Source: Dichetophora obliterata (Eukaryota; Arthropoda; Insecta; Diptera; Sciomyzidae). Taken from it: a stretch of 64,000 nucleotides of DNA. Below are positions 21,701 through 34,335 of this stretch, piece by piece (the first letter of the stretch is position 1; each line of letters starts with the position of its first letter). Under the pieces are notes generated by a model that saw nothing but the letters and a program-made list of their open reading frames with translations, made no database searches and had not been told where the DNA came from. The position numbers were made by a program, and so were the translations under genes. Where the stretch lies: assembly GCA_963920525.1 (NCBI GenBank), contig OY986440.1, forward strand, positions 18,173,536-18,237,535, in the 5' to 3' direction.

Positions 21701-22902
21701 TATAGGGCAAATACAATTTTGAAATCATTCCACTGCGCACTTATACAATGTGGAATCTATGTCAGTCGTTAGGAAAGCAACGACCATCCACCCTCACCAC
21801 CACCCCCACCACACCCACGGCTGTCAGCTCAGTTTTCATTTCCCTACTTTGTTTGCTACTTGTTAATACATATATTTTTTTTTCATATCTGCCTCTTTGA
21901 GGTTGACGTTTATCGTTTTACTACATTTTATGTTTTATTTTCTGCAAGAAAGAAAAAGGAAGAAAAGCAAATAAAAGGCAACGAGAAAATACTCAACGGG
22001 GAAAACGTTTTCAATGTTGTACGTTGTCGCATAACAGTGTATAACAAAGTATTTAAGTAACGTTGTAGGTAAATAAAACCTTGAAATTAATAGCAATAAT
22101 CGAAAAAATAAATGTAACTACACATTAAAGTATTGTGATGTTCAAAAATATTTGAAAAAGTTATATAAACGTATTAAAAGAAGCAATACAAAAACTTTTA
22201 TATACATATATATATTTACATAAAACACCTTTACTAACCTCGCTAGAAAGTAAAAGCATGTGAATAATAAAATGTATGAAAAAATTACCAAAAACAATTA
22301 AAATATAAATGCCAACACCAATTTTTAATTGGTACTAATTGTGTTTTTGTGAAAAAGAGTATCTAAATATAGTATTTCGGAGTAAATTGTTTAACTGCAA
22401 AACCTAGCTTTTCTTAAGATATATTTGTGTTTTTAATGCTTTTACCGTTTTTGTAATTGAAGAGAAAGTGTGTCTTAAATTGTTTTATATTTTCGTATTT
22501 TTTGCTATCATAACACTTTGATGCATTACTAAGAACGTAAACATGGTTTGAGTAAATGTTTGAAATTGGCGAGGACTGCTATTTTAACTCGATACTGATT
22601 TAAAGCCACTCCTTAGTATCTGATACAGTGCACTACAACCACTTTTGACCATGTAAGTGAATCCTTTTAAGTTTACAGTGGCACAAAGTAATAATGGCAC
22701 AGTTTGCATTTAAAAGATTTGGCCAAAAGAGCTAATCGATAATAGAATTTTTAACTATTGTACAATTTATTTTTAGAAGTACTGTTAATAGGTATTCATA
22801 ATCAATAAAAAAAATTATAAATATATTGTTAATTAAAAAAATTGCGATCAAGCAGGCAAATGTGCAATGCAATTCATTCATTTAGCTTCAACAAACATAC
22901 TA
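21701..22902. other. Non-coding stretch, nothing recognised
   Basis: Includes a CACC-rich patch (21789-21815) and AT-rich sequence. No supported gene. Confidence 0.45.
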
Positions 22903-23379
22903 GGGGTATTCACGATGTTGTATATTTGTGATAAGGATTTAAAGAATTTACAATACTTGCAACTTATTGTGAACGAACCTTCAATAAAGCATTGTATTTT
23001 TAAAATGATTTGTGTATGATTTGCTAATTTGTGTATGTACTTTTGTTTAGAAATGTTAAGTAAAGTAATCATTTAACTAAAGGAAATCATAAAAAAATTT
23101 AAGCGAAACCCTACATTTTATTAGTTTTTATTAAATAAACTCAGAGCGTAGCCGGTACCTTGCTCCATGCTGAGTAGAAATGCTTTTGCGATCAGCTGAT
23201 CCAATACACAACGGAATTTACAAAGAATACAATAGGGTTCCGTGGTTGTATTTTTGCCACAGGGTTGTTTTTGGAAAACTGTGCATTTTGTTTTGTAATT
23301 TTCCAAAATTTACTACGAATATAAAATTTGTCAAAAATACAGAATACAAGGTCAAATACACCACATCATGAACACCACT
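22903..23379. mobile_element. AGGGGTATTCACGA-family MITE, 477 bp
   Basis: Left end AGGGGTATTCACGATGTTGT, right end (reverse complement) AGTGGTGTTCATGATGTGGT, both followed by (A/G)TATTTG. Same family as 50219-50490 by its terminal motif. No coding capacity. Confidence 0.6.
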
Positions 23380-24870
23380 ATTGTTTAACTTGCAGTTAGG
23401 TTCATTTGATTGCTTAATCAATATCTTATATGTATATTAATACGCGAACATCAAATGTTGTCGTGCAGTTTTTTGATATTTATTTTAGAATAAGGGAAAT
23501 GAAACGTATATCATTCGAAAGGTACAGCAACATAGATGTGCTGAATCATGTAAGATTTTAAATTGATGAACTCTCACCCGAAATATTAACGTTGAAATTT
23601 TATATTAATTTTAGTAAGGAATCTCAGGGCTAAGAAGAGGTAGAATAGTGAACGAGGTATCATATGATAGGTCTGGATGCACAGTATGATTAAATTTTAG
23701 ATAAGTGACCTTCGACCCAAAATATGATCGGAAAAAAAGAGCATTTATTAAATAAAAGCTAAACTGTAAGAGATAGAAATGTAAAAGGGAATTTTAGACA
23801 TTGATTAGATGTTGAAAATACTTCAGACATTTTTCGCAATCTCTTACGGATACCCTGTATGAATATACATATATTGTAATGGTGAAATTTCTTACAAATA
23901 GTAAATTATGAAAAATTTCCTTTATTTTGACAAAAAATTATTGTGATATCTCGAAATCTATAAAGGTTTTCAGTACAACGTATTTTTGTATGAAACGTCA
24001 TTGGTTCAGAAATATAACGAAATACGAAAGTTTTTTGGGTACTGTTTTTACAGATAATATTTTTAAAAAATTAAGGCTATTTTGATATCAAAATTATTGC
24101 GATAATTTGAAACTTAAGAATTTTTTTAGTACAACACATTTTCTTAAAGCAAGGTCATCGCCTCAGAATGAGAAAAAATTTCAGAAAGTAGGTCGAATTT
24201 CTGCCACAGTAGTATCGCCTGTATAGAGAATTTAGTTAATTCCACAAAATTGTGTTTCTAAATGTCATCGCGTGGCAGGCAGTGTAGTCACTTTATCACG
24301 ATTGTGTTAGATCTGACACTTTTTCGACTCTTTTGCCTTCAACGCCTTTAATATTCCACTATTTATAATTGCTCAAAACCTAGCACTATTTTATTTCAGT
24401 CATAACTATTATCATTTATTAATTTGCTGCTTTGGAGCTAAATAATTTTGGCGCTAGAAAATATCGCAAACAAAAAAAATCAAAAATCACCCAAATAAAA
24501 AATTTACCAAAAGGTGAATGAAAAGTGGCCCAAAAACAAAACATCACCTAGTAAAAACGAAAAAATGCCCAAAAGATTTTGAAAAAATCAACAAATTGCC
24601 AAAAATAAATTTATTTTTCAAGAAATTTCTCTTGTACGAAATGTAGACGCGCGATTTAAAAACACAATTTCAATTAATTGAGGGCATGTTCTCATCAAGA
24701 GATTCGAAAACACGGTTATATTCCTCATTATTTTTTTTCATAGAAGCAAGTTAATGCACACCTTGAGTTTTTTGACAGTTATTTCTAAAGTTATTCTTAA
24801 AGTTATTCTTAGAGTGTAGGAAAATATTTTTTTTTGTTGCATAAAAGTATATTGTGAAGTGTCCATAACA
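23380..24870. other. Non-coding stretch, nothing recognised
   Basis: AT-rich. A small tandem repeat of AAAGTTATTCTT at about 24788-24815. 24430-24620 shares CACC/TTGCC-AAAA words with 26330-26460, perhaps decayed copies of one element. Confidence 0.45.
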
Positions 24871-25540
24871 GAAAACTGCACATGCCTACTTGGAGTCTAT
24901 TTCAAGTACTTGCTTAAAATACAAGTTCAAGCTTGCTTGAGCTTGATAATTTTGCAATCAAGTATAACTTGTACTTGAATAAAAATAAGCCCAAGACATC
25001 TTGCGACTTGCAAGTATGCTAGCTTACAAGCGCACGGCACGAAGTCCGAAGTAAAGGAAAACTTGATGACTTCGGCAAAAAGCTTGAAAAGCTTGAAATT
25101 TAAGGCAAGTATACAATTAAAGCAAGTATCCAAAAACTTCAATGAGCTTGTATAGGAAAAGCTTAAGCGTATTAGAACTTTAAAAGATTCCTGTGGACTC
25201 TGTGGTTGGCAGTTTTAGGGGGTAGCTGATTTCGGAATTGATGTAAAATTTTAAAATTCAAGGTGGCGGACAAAATTCAAGATAGCCACCAAGATTTTTT
25301 GTATTTTTGCGATTTCTTGTAATTTTGAAATTCTGACAAAGGATTTGATTTCGAGTCTAATGTCACAGTTCTTAAATTTAAAATGGAAGTTAGGGTTGCC
25401 ACCTAAATTTTTACCACATTATTGCCACCTAGTCCTAATACGTTTAAGGCTAAAGCTTGCTTTTTCAAGTTTGGATACATACTTGAATTCAAGTACTTGA
25501 AAAGGCTTGAACTTCAAGTAGGCTTGTGCAGTTCTCTGGT
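24871..25540. mobile_element. CAAG-rich MITE, about 670 bp
   Basis: Left end GAAAACTGCACATGCCTACT, right end (reverse complement) GAGAACTGCACAAGCCTACT, then dense CAAGTACTTG/CAAGCTTG palindromes in both subterminal regions. Target duplication not resolved. Non-coding. Confidence 0.6.
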
Positions 25541-26829
25541 CCATATGCCGTCAAACGTCACTTTGAAAAAAGGTACCCAAACCGTCTCCATCACAGACCA
25601 TCCACAGCACGTTCATGTCATCTGATATAAAAAAAATTTATAAATTTCATTATATTTATTGGAGCTTGAACCAATAATAGCAATAAATACTTGAAAATAA
25701 AAAATGGCAGTCATTTGAATTTTAAGTAGCGTTTTTTCACATTTTTCGCTCTTTAAAGTTCTCAAAACAAAAAACCGGGCAATATTATCTTAATTTAGGT
25801 TTCGGATCCAATAAATTTTATCTTCTTTAAAATAAAAAAATCCAAGTCCATCAAGTTCCGTGGAGATACCGTGGAGACCAGTTGGTAAAACATGATCTTT
25901 CAGAAAACGCGTTTTAAGATTTAGTTAACGATTTTTCCAAGTGCGTTAATGAAAATATGGGTTCCTTTCGTATGTGATAACTTTTTTAAGAATGTGTTAT
26001 CGGTCAAACCGCATAACCAATAAATAAAAAATTGTTTTTTTTGGTCGAGCTTCATGAAAACCTGCCCTTAAGTAGGTACAATTACCTTTTCACAAATATT
26101 GACAATAAAAAACAGGTGCGGAAAATTATGGCATCAGCCAGTGCGCATTGTTGCCACAGTCTAAAATTAAAGAAATTTTCAAAGTGTAAAAAATGTGAAT
26201 TCTTGCCACCAAAAAATAGCATTATAGACCCAACTTTTTGTGGCAATAATACAACACGCTAATGTGCATTGTAGTCACTAATTTTCGGGACATTATGCGA
26301 CCATTATTGCCACTAAATTTTCGTATCATACAAAAATTTGGTGGCAATAATCAAGTGACAATAAATCACAGCGCCAAACAATCACCAAAAAACAAAAGGA
26401 AAAATTGCCTAAGAACAAAAACATAAATATTGCCAAAAAAGTTTTTTATAACAAACAATTTTTAATTCTCTCAAATGCCACAACCTTATAAATGAACCTT
26501 GCACGCGCATTTTAGAAAGAAAAAGAGTGTTTAGTGGTACAAGATGTTAAAAGAGGATGGGTCGAGATAGCGTCGAAGATGAACCTCATCAATGACGATC
26601 AAGAACATCAACGGATGAGCAACACGTCAAGTAAATCAAGGAATTTGTGTTAAAAAATTGTGGGTTAATAAATAGTGACCTTGCTGATACCTTTCAACAT
26701 TACAAAACCTTTTAAAAGAGCATTTAAAAATACTAAATTTTTTGTCTCTTTCCTTGCCAGAAAATCAACTCATATAGTTCCGCAACAACCGTATTCACCT
26801 GATTTTAACTTTGTGTGACTTCTAGCTAT
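25541..26829. other. Non-coding stretch with an element end
   Basis: CTTATAAATGAACCTTGC at 26487-26504 is nearly the right end of the MITE at 45267-45444, so an end of that family is here; the partner end was not found. Confidence 0.45.
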
Positions 26830-27090
26830 TCAGCAAACTCAACAGACCGCTCCGGTGACACCGTTTTGAATCGATTGAGAAAATAAAAGCCAAATCGAAA
26901 AACTTTTCTTTGTTGTTCACGAATACAAGTGCTAAATGTTAAACTACTAAACACAATGGTATGAAATTTGACACAGATATTAAAAACATCCAAAATAAAA
27001 ATAAAAACTTGAACACACTCGCTATTGCGAGCCATTGAACGCATCCACTTTGAATTTGATAAGTGACATTTATGGTACATAAGCGCGCCA
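26830..27090 (-). repeat. Fragment of a dispersed repeat shared with 37495-38050
   Basis: Shared words ATGAAATTTGACACA, CACTCGCT, GAGCCATT and AACGCATCCA, and a common ACATTTATG(G/C)TACATAAGCG block. In the second copy this sequence leads directly into a Tc1-like transposase, so it may be that element's 5' region. Confidence 0.55.
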
Positions 27091-27284
27091 AATTTTTTAG
27101 GCCTCAGTTGTTTATCATCACGGAATGGGGCTCGCAAGCAGGGGCTTAACTAGCGGGGGGTAAGGGGGTAGACTACCATCATTACTTTTTTAGAGTCGGC
27201 CTAATTGTTATTTTTTACTAAAATTTTTTAAAATATTGACTTTTATAAACAATATTGCCATTTTCATAACAAATACCAACTTTT

Positions 27285-27433
27285 GTCGGCTATTTCATTT
27301 TAATTCATACCCAAAACTGTCTTCAGTCGGCCAATTCACTTTTAGTCGTTCCCTAAACAAACTTCACGCAGCTAACTCACTTTCAGTCGTACCTTAAACG
27401 AAATTCAGTCGGCCAACTCATTTTAAGTCGTAT
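27285..27433. repeat. 41-bp tandem repeat, about 3.6 copies
   Basis: Units start at 27285, 27326, 27367 and 27408. Consensus includes GTCGGCCAACTCA, TTTTAGTCGT and CCTAAAC, ending TTCA. Units are diverged, suggesting an old array; weaker GTCGGCC at 27196 may be an outlier unit. Confidence 0.75.
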
Positions 27434-28266
27434 CAGCGATGAATTGTTGTAAACGAATCCAGTGTTCCTTTGTGACAAAATGCAGAAAAAGTTCAGAAAA
27501 GTTGAAAAAATTTTGCTAAAAAAGTACGAAAATAGTAATGCATAGTAATGTAAAAGAGAGCAGTGGACCAAATGGAAAAATTGGACCATTTTTAGTCCAA
27601 TTGTGCAACCGTGTCCTTTACCAAAAATAAAAACCGAAAAGGATATTTTTGTTTGACCAAAAAAATATTCATGATTTTTATTAAAGATTTAAAAGATTAC
27701 TATTTTTATATTTGAGCAAAAACTTGATTATAATAAAATAATGATTAATGCTTAAGTTTTTGGATAAAGCTTAATGATAACAGTCCCTGATACAAATACC
27801 TTGTCAAAAAGTTGACAAAATATGTGGAATAAAACAAGCCCAAACGAACAAAGGTTTACTCAGTCGCCACACATATTCCCCTTTTTAAAACTAAATTAAT
27901 ACATTTTTCTAGAACTTTCTGAGATTGAAATTTCTATTCAGAAATACCCAACATTTGTAATAAAAAATTTAATGATCGAAATCGGCCAACATATTGAAAG
28001 AAATTTTCTTAGCTCAAGAACTGTGATATAAAATCTTTAATTTCACAGACTTAACATTTTAATTTAAATGCAATTATAATAAATAAATAAATAGTGAATT
28101 TAAAGGATTTAGTCCAACTTCTGAATCAATAAAAAAGTTCCGTTTTAACTTTTAAACTCGAGATGATGAACTAGCAAAAAGAACACCATTTTTAAATCTG
28201 CATTCAAAATTCATTTATTATAAAAGCATCGCTTTATGTCATTGTTGATGTTCTAAACGAAATTTC
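27434..28266. other. Non-coding stretch, nothing recognised
   Basis: AT-rich sequence upstream of the hAT transposase relic. No element end identified. Confidence 0.4.
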
Positions 28267-28289
28267 TCAAAGCTCTAAGAAAATTGACA

Positions 28290-29130
28290 AGTGGACTCGA
28301 AATGCTGCATAACCGCTATCAAACCAACTCATTTCTGTGGACTTTATTATAAGTCTTGTTTTTTTGAAAAACGTGCAAGTAAATATGAAACTCCTGACTG
28401 AATCTCTTGAAGCCGTTGAATTGAATATTTTAGATGCTATGGAATTTATTTCGTGTACCCTTAAATCATTAGAAAAAATAAATTCGGACTCTGAAGGTAC
28501 GTATAACCTTATAAGTAGTGCTGTTGCATTGTTAAAATCTTTTAATGCTAATGCTGAAAAGGAATTCTCAACTCGCCATCGCCGTCGTCTTGCGCCAAAA
28601 CGTTTGGATGACAACAATGCCAGGCTTATTTTTCGATGAACTGTTTTTATAGAAGAAAATTTAAACTTGTATTGGATAAGATAACCTCACTGATGCGAGA
28701 TAAATTAAGCAGTTGCTGAGAAACAATAAAGCCTCTGTATGAACTCTTTAATCCAATTCTATCTTCTACTAACTTGACCCAAAAGCGAATTCTAGAATCA
28801 ATAAAATTGTTACCAAAAGATTGTTTGTTGGATTCACTTCAGATGAAAGCGGAATTTGAAGTATTCTATGATCTATGCGAAGGCGTAGAAACTCTATCGG
28901 GTACAGCTTATGTTTCAGAATGCAATAAAAAATTTCTTCTTGCAGTTAACAAAATGTTGCGTTTGCTGTGCACAGTGCCAATTACTGTTTCAGGAAATGA
29001 GAGAATGTTCAGCAAAATAAAATTAGTTAAAAACTATTTAAGAACCACCCAAAGTGACACACGTCTTAATGACTTATTAATACTTTCATCGGAAAAGGAC
29101 ATAGGTGATCTCATTAAGGGCTACCTTTAA
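28290..29130 (+). pseudogene. hAT-type (ZMYM1-like) transposase C-terminal relic
   Basis: Two open segments in different frames. The first (28337-28639) encodes a helical region with ESLEAVELNILDAMEFISCT. The second (28774-29130) encodes FYDLCEGVETLSG and ends with LRLLCTVPITVSGNERMFSK followed by IKLVKNYLRTTQSDTRLNDL. The latter is the hAT-family C-terminal dimerisation domain, with its usual (P/T)(V/I)(T)x(S)xER(S/M)FSK(I/L)K core, in the form found in ZMYM1-like insect and vertebrate proteins. The N-terminal zinc finger and catalytic part are missing or unrecognisable. A frameshift or stop separates the halves. It is not linked to the hAT-like elements at 10146 and 41367 by any sequence I can see. 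Confidence 0.7.
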
Positions 29131-29880
29131 AAAAAGGAGAATTAATATTTAAATGGTATACTTAAAAATTAAGTTTGTATTTTTTATTTAAAACACTATT
29201 TTTTTAATTAATACAAAAAATAAAAGAAAAAATGTTAAAGAAATTGAAAGCCCTGTTTATTTTTTTAACACATATAAACTATGATTTTTAAAACAAAAAC
29301 GAAAATAAATTTTTAAATGCTTTTTCGATTCGATAATGTTGAAATACTTTTATTTTATTTTCTTTGATAGAGGGAACGATATGAAAACTGCCTTTAAGGG
29401 ATCTTCTTCACTTGGAAAAGATCGAAAGAAGATTCGAAAAAATTTCAGGATTTCTTAAAACGGTACCAAAGATTAACGAAAAAGTCCGTTTGAGCTGAAA
29501 CTGTTTTGCATTATATTTATTAATATAAAATCTCTAAGATTATTACCTACAATCATCTATTAAAACCTGCATTTTTAGAGCGCTAGAAATGTAACGTTGC
29601 CATCTTTTGGATTCGAAAAATTATGTCCAAATTACGAAAAGCTTAAGAGAGCAGACAAAAGGCCAAACCAAAAAAAAAAAAAAAAAAATTCAAAACATAC
29701 TTAATTATATTAGTAAAAATAATTACAAAGTGTTTTTCTTAGCCGTCCAAATAAAAAAGGCCCCTTCAGATTTATTTATATTGATCGAACGGATGAGTAA
29801 CTTTATATAATTCAACTATGTTGTATTTAAAGAAAAGTCGGGATTTAAGGGTATCCAGTCGGCCGAAATACATTGTACCC
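29131..29880. other. Non-coding stretch, nothing recognised
   Basis: AT-rich; a poly-A run at 29670-29688. No gene. Confidence 0.4.
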
Positions 29881-30345
29881 CCCAATCAAAATGGCCTCGG
29901 TACTTCCCTGCTCGCAAGAAAATCGTGTTTTCGTAATTAGCTTGCTGCAGACGCTGGCTCTCGAAAACCAGGTTCCGAACTTAATTTTCATGGCTGAGTG
30001 GCCCGCTGTACTACAAATTGTGTTTCGTCTTAGAGGCAATGGCTTGCTCTTCTCGACACTCCAATAGTGAGTCTCTAAAGCGCGCACTCGTCCGAGCAGT
30101 GGCAAATTTCCCCATGCGTACTGCTATCGACGAACGGCCAGACAAACTTCAGCTGGGCCTGAAGGCAAATGAGGTCTTTTCGAGTAAGTTGTTCTACGAT
30201 TTATAGCTATTAAGTGACCCAATGAAAAGAAAAAAAAAGTTTTGAAAAATATTAATTTGTTTTAATTTTATTAAGAAAAAAAAAAAGTTTATCAAAACAT
30301 TTGCAGGTACTACGTATAAAGTGCAAGTAGTTTCAGATGACCAGT
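29880..30345 (+). pseudogene. Tc1-like transposase C-terminal relic
   Basis: Frames with shifts give VPNLIFMAEWPA and then ESLKRALVRAVANFPMRTAI...KANE, like the C-terminus of Tc1-like transposases (FI-xx-xWPxxSPDLNP ... SLKxxL ... FPxRLxxCIxAxGG). The following 3' sequence AAGTTTTGAAAAATATT...CAAAACATTTGCAGG also follows the relic at 38100-38700, so both are pieces of one family. The aspartates of the triad are not visible here. Confidence 0.5.
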
Positions 30346-31118
30346 TCCGTTTATATTTGAACACACCAGAACTGGTACTTCAAAAACATGGTCATAATCT
30401 GCTAGGTCAATAAACAATAGGACTTTTCGACAATAAACATAGGAAAGGACTTTGCGGAAAAACATTGACAACACGTTTGCTTTCTGGAGAACTTTTTTAT
30501 TTTCGGATAAATGCATGAATTTAATATATTTAATATCTATGATCAATTGTCAAATCAAATTTATTTCAAACCAACCGAGATATGTCAAATCGGACTGTCT
30601 TTGATTAAGATTGAAAAGAATGCATTAGTATCACTGAAATGTGTTTTTTGTTCGAAGATGATTTCAAACAAATTACCTTAAATCTTGACATTGATATTAC
30701 ATTCCCATACATTTTCAAAACTATTAAAATTCAGTGCACAATGAATTCTCAAATATAGATAGATACCCAAGAAAAAAATAAATATATCCGAAAGTTGAGA
30801 CTTTGAAAGATGTCGATTATGGTGTTTTTTTTAAACTTTCGAATAGAATATTGCAAAATCCTGATGTAATAGAAATTGTTTTGAGGCTTAATTCGGTTTA
30901 AGCATCTAAAAATACTTTGGAAAAGACTACTTATGCTTCTGTTGCCTGTTACTTTTAGTATCTTTTTGCAGGTCTGATATCAAAATCGAAATCAAAACTT
31001 CTACATTTTTTCTCTAAAAATTTTTTACAGTTTTACGTAATAAATAGAATAAGAAGAATTATAATTTGATCAAAAAGCACCCAGCCGGTAACAGGGTAAA
31101 GACAGCACCGATCGCGTT
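30346..31118. other. Upstream region of Cadps coding exon 1
   Basis: No gene seen. Probably 5'UTR and/or 5' intron: an acceptor-like TTTTTTACAG ends at 31030, 88 bp before the start codon. No core promoter motif could be supported. Confidence 0.4.
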
Positions 31119-31510
31119 ATGATCGATCCCAGCTCCAGCGAAGAGGAAGCTGACGACGATCCGGTAGTTGCTGCTCCATCAAAAGGACGGCCAGCTGCTA
31201 CAGCCAAATCTGCCGGCCCAGTAATCACCACCAGTAACGAAGCAGGAAACGCTACAGCTCAGCACAACGGTGATTTTGGCAGTCAGCATGGTACGCATCA
31301 TACGGCTGGCATTCCGAATGCTTCCAATGCACACGGAAGTGCCTTCGAAAGCGGCAGCAGTCCTGCTGCAGGTGGCACAAGTCAGGGAAGTTCGAGTGCT
31401 TCCGGTACCCAATATCCGGCCCATGGTCCCGCCAAGGAATTTGGTGCACATCTGCACGCGGGCAGCGATACGTCCGGCAGCCTCGAAGTACCAAGCGGTG
31501 CAATACCCAG
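31119..31510 (+). CDS. Cadps: Cadps coding exon 1 (start codon)
   Basis: Encodes the N-terminus beginning MIDPSSSEEEADDDP, which matches the MLDPSSSEEE start of vertebrate CAPS1. The ATG is well supported because an in-frame TAA lies at 31089-31091 with no other Met between. After the acidic serine patch the exon is Ala/Gly/Ser/His-rich and probably disordered, as in other CAPS proteins. It is clearly richer in GC than its surroundings. The exon has 130 codons plus two bases (AG) and ends at a GTGAGA donor, so the next exon must supply one base. A pyrimidine-rich acceptor-like TTTTTTACAG at 31021-31030 could mark the 3' end of a 5'UTR intron, but this is not proven. Confidence 0.93.
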
Positions 31511-34335
31511 GTGAGACAGCAAAGACATAAGTACATTGCTATATCTATCACTCTGTATCTGTAGTGCTATTTCTTTCCTTCAACTTGCTTAACTCATTTA
31601 GAGACACATACGTGCAGCTTTCACCCTTTAAGCCAAATTTATTTACTTTTCTAGTTCCTTAATTTAAAGCAACCCCGTTAAATTGTAGTGGTTTTTCGTA
31701 GTTAATTCATTATTTAATGTTAAACTAGAGTGAATGAATAGACGAGGAACAAGCTGTTCGCTAACACAAATAGATAAAAAACTAGTGTGATAAGATAATA
31801 CCATAAGCTATACAGCATTGGATATGACCTAATGGGTGTAAATGTAGGATTTAAATAGTTGACAAAGCGAAAAATAGCGCCGCATACACACGATGTGGTA
31901 TGCCATTTAGTACTTCAGATAAAACTGAGATGAAGATATTGGAAAGAAGAGGACCGAGGCTGCTGCCTCGTGGAACAAGCTTATTTCTCTGATTTCTTGA
32001 GTCTCTGTGACTTTTGTCCAGTCATGGTTCTTTTGGGAATTGCTAAAATACTCTGGTAAAAGAGAGAGACAGCTTGACTATCCAAGTCCATAGTCAAAAG
32101 TATGTTTCAGCCAAAAGAGCTCATGGTATACGGACCGCATATAACGATTATTGCTATCAATTAATAACCATTTCATCGACCGGAAGTACAAAATACTAGT
32201 AAATCCGCATAGCGTTAAAACTCCAAATTAAGTTATATATCTACAGCCTTACACAATAGATTTTCTAAAACAAACGTTCAACGCTTGTTCAGTTACGCAC
32301 TCTTCAAGGATTTAAGCATCCTCTACGCAACCTGGCTGAAATTATTATTCATAACTACTTTTTTATTCATTGCTTAATTTTGTAAGGTTTGTAACAATTA
32401 AAACTCTTTTACAAAAACAAAGAATTCTTGTACATTTACGAATCTTTTACGGAAAAAAGTCTAAAAAGGTCGCATATGGAGCATGTCTATGATATAAATA
32501 TCATATACATCAACCGTAATCGAAAAGACAACAAAAAAGTTTAGGTTACATTTACGCAGCCTTTAAACGCAAATTTCGGCATTTAAGTTGCGCAGATCTT
32601 ACACAAGCCGGAAAAGTATTTATGAATAACGATGTGCTGTTTAAAGCTGGTTTAAAGTTACGCACCCTTTAAAATGAGGTTACTAGTGTTTAGTGGTTTT
32701 TATTAATATTTAATAAAAGTAATTCTTGCAATCGATTACTGTAATCCGTATAAAAGAGAAAACGGGATTACAATTATATTTTTTATTTATTTATTGATTT
32801 ATTTACTCATTGTTTAAGTCTTTGGAAATTTAAAAATTAAAGTAATTGTTCATCGAATGATCTTAGATTGCGATTATAGTAATTTTCATTTCGATAGTAA
32901 TTTTCATAACGATTGCTGCAATCGTAATCTAAGATCAGTCGATGAACGATTACTTTAATTGTAATTGTTTTTTTTTAAAGATTACGCAATCGTAATTATG
33001 TGGTAAGCGTAATCTTTATCGCGCAGCTCTGATCGCACCATAAAATTTAACGTTATGCCTATACTATTCATCAACCGATTAACAATTCCATGCAACAATG
33101 TGGCGCACTTGTTCCATGTTCGATCTAAAAGCGGTTCTCTCAGAGGCGCTCTCTCGGTGGTTTTTGTTAGAAGATCATAGAAGCAGTCTTCACCAATACT
33201 CGGCGAGTAATAATTTCATGCAATAATGTGTCATTTTGCATTGCAGAAAAGTTTCTTTTCGCGTCCTAATGACGCTATACCTTTGTTTTTTGTTTTTGTC
33301 TTGGGGTCAAACATTATCCTTTGTGATATATAAGAAAAATCGTTTGAAATAGTTTTGAAAACTTTGACAAGTCACATATTTCTGGCCCGCTTTCAACGCT
33401 TCAAAATAATTGCACATCACTCATACGCCATGTGTATCTAATATTTTCGTTGCAACCTATGCTGACTATAAGCTAGACTTTTTGCAAGACCCACTCGATA
33501 AGACCCACTGAATGCGATTTTTTTCATATTTATTTGTTCAGCAAAGCCTTAGGTTTGGGAACCTTATTTGACAGTGTCAGTATTTCACAGAAGTAAATAA
33601 ATTTATGCAAGTTTTGATATGTTGTGCTGGCTTTATTAATTGAAATTTTTAAATAAATTCCATTAAACTCATAAAAAATTTCCTTTTTTTGTATAAGTCT
33701 TTGAGAAGCAACAATAAGGTTTATACAAGACTTAATTGTGAGCTCTAGGTCAAGCCAATCTAGCTCTTTAGAGTCTATCGCACAGCACAATAGATCTATC
33801 GAGATGGCTTTAAAGGGAAGTGCGTTTTGAAACTAATTTTTATGTAACATCTCTCCAAAAATTTTTTACAATTTCAAAAAACAAAAAGAAAATCAATTGA
33901 AATTCAGAAAAGATTAATTGTTATTAAGAGATTTAATTTGAACATCAGAATAGATCTATTGATTGTCAAAAAAAAATTGTTTGATTTAAAAAAAATTAAA
34001 TTTTACTTATAACGTAATGATTTATGCTAATGGACTTGTTATTGATATTAGTAACGCTAATAGTAATGGGTAGTGTCCGACTGAAACCGGAATTTGGGCC
34101 GAAACCGAAATCGAATTTCCGGCCATTTTATAATATTCGGCCGAAACCGAAACTGGTTATTATATGAAAATTTAAGTTTTTACAAATAATTTTTTTTTAT
34201 TTTTATTTATTTAGAAACAAAAGTACTTTCATACACATAAGAAAAAATTTAATATAAACAAGTATTATTTGAATATTAAAGTCTACAATAATTAATTGAA
34301 GTTTACTACAATAATACATGAGATAATTTTTTATT
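31511..34335. other. Cadps intron 1, 5' part
   Basis: Non-coding. Contains a long inverted repeat at 32835-32960 and scattered TTACGCA-CCTTT words at 32290-32670. Nothing else recognised. Confidence 0.5.
32835..32960. repeat. Inverted repeat, arms of about 45 bp
   Basis: AAAGTAAT(T/C)GTTCATCGA, then TGATCTTAGATT(G/A)CGATT, pairs with the complement at 32916-32960. The loop also holds two TAGTAATTTTCAT repeats. Likely a hairpin MITE. Confidence 0.7.

Noticed and set aside
28290..29130. The hAT relic as the transposase source of the two CAAAGAAG-ended elements
   Set aside because: No matching terminal repeats flank it in the window, so the link is unsupported.
31179..31551. Overlapping frames within Cadps exon 1 on both strands
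   Set aside because: Only the frame starting MIDPSSSEEE matches the CAPS family and splices in phase.
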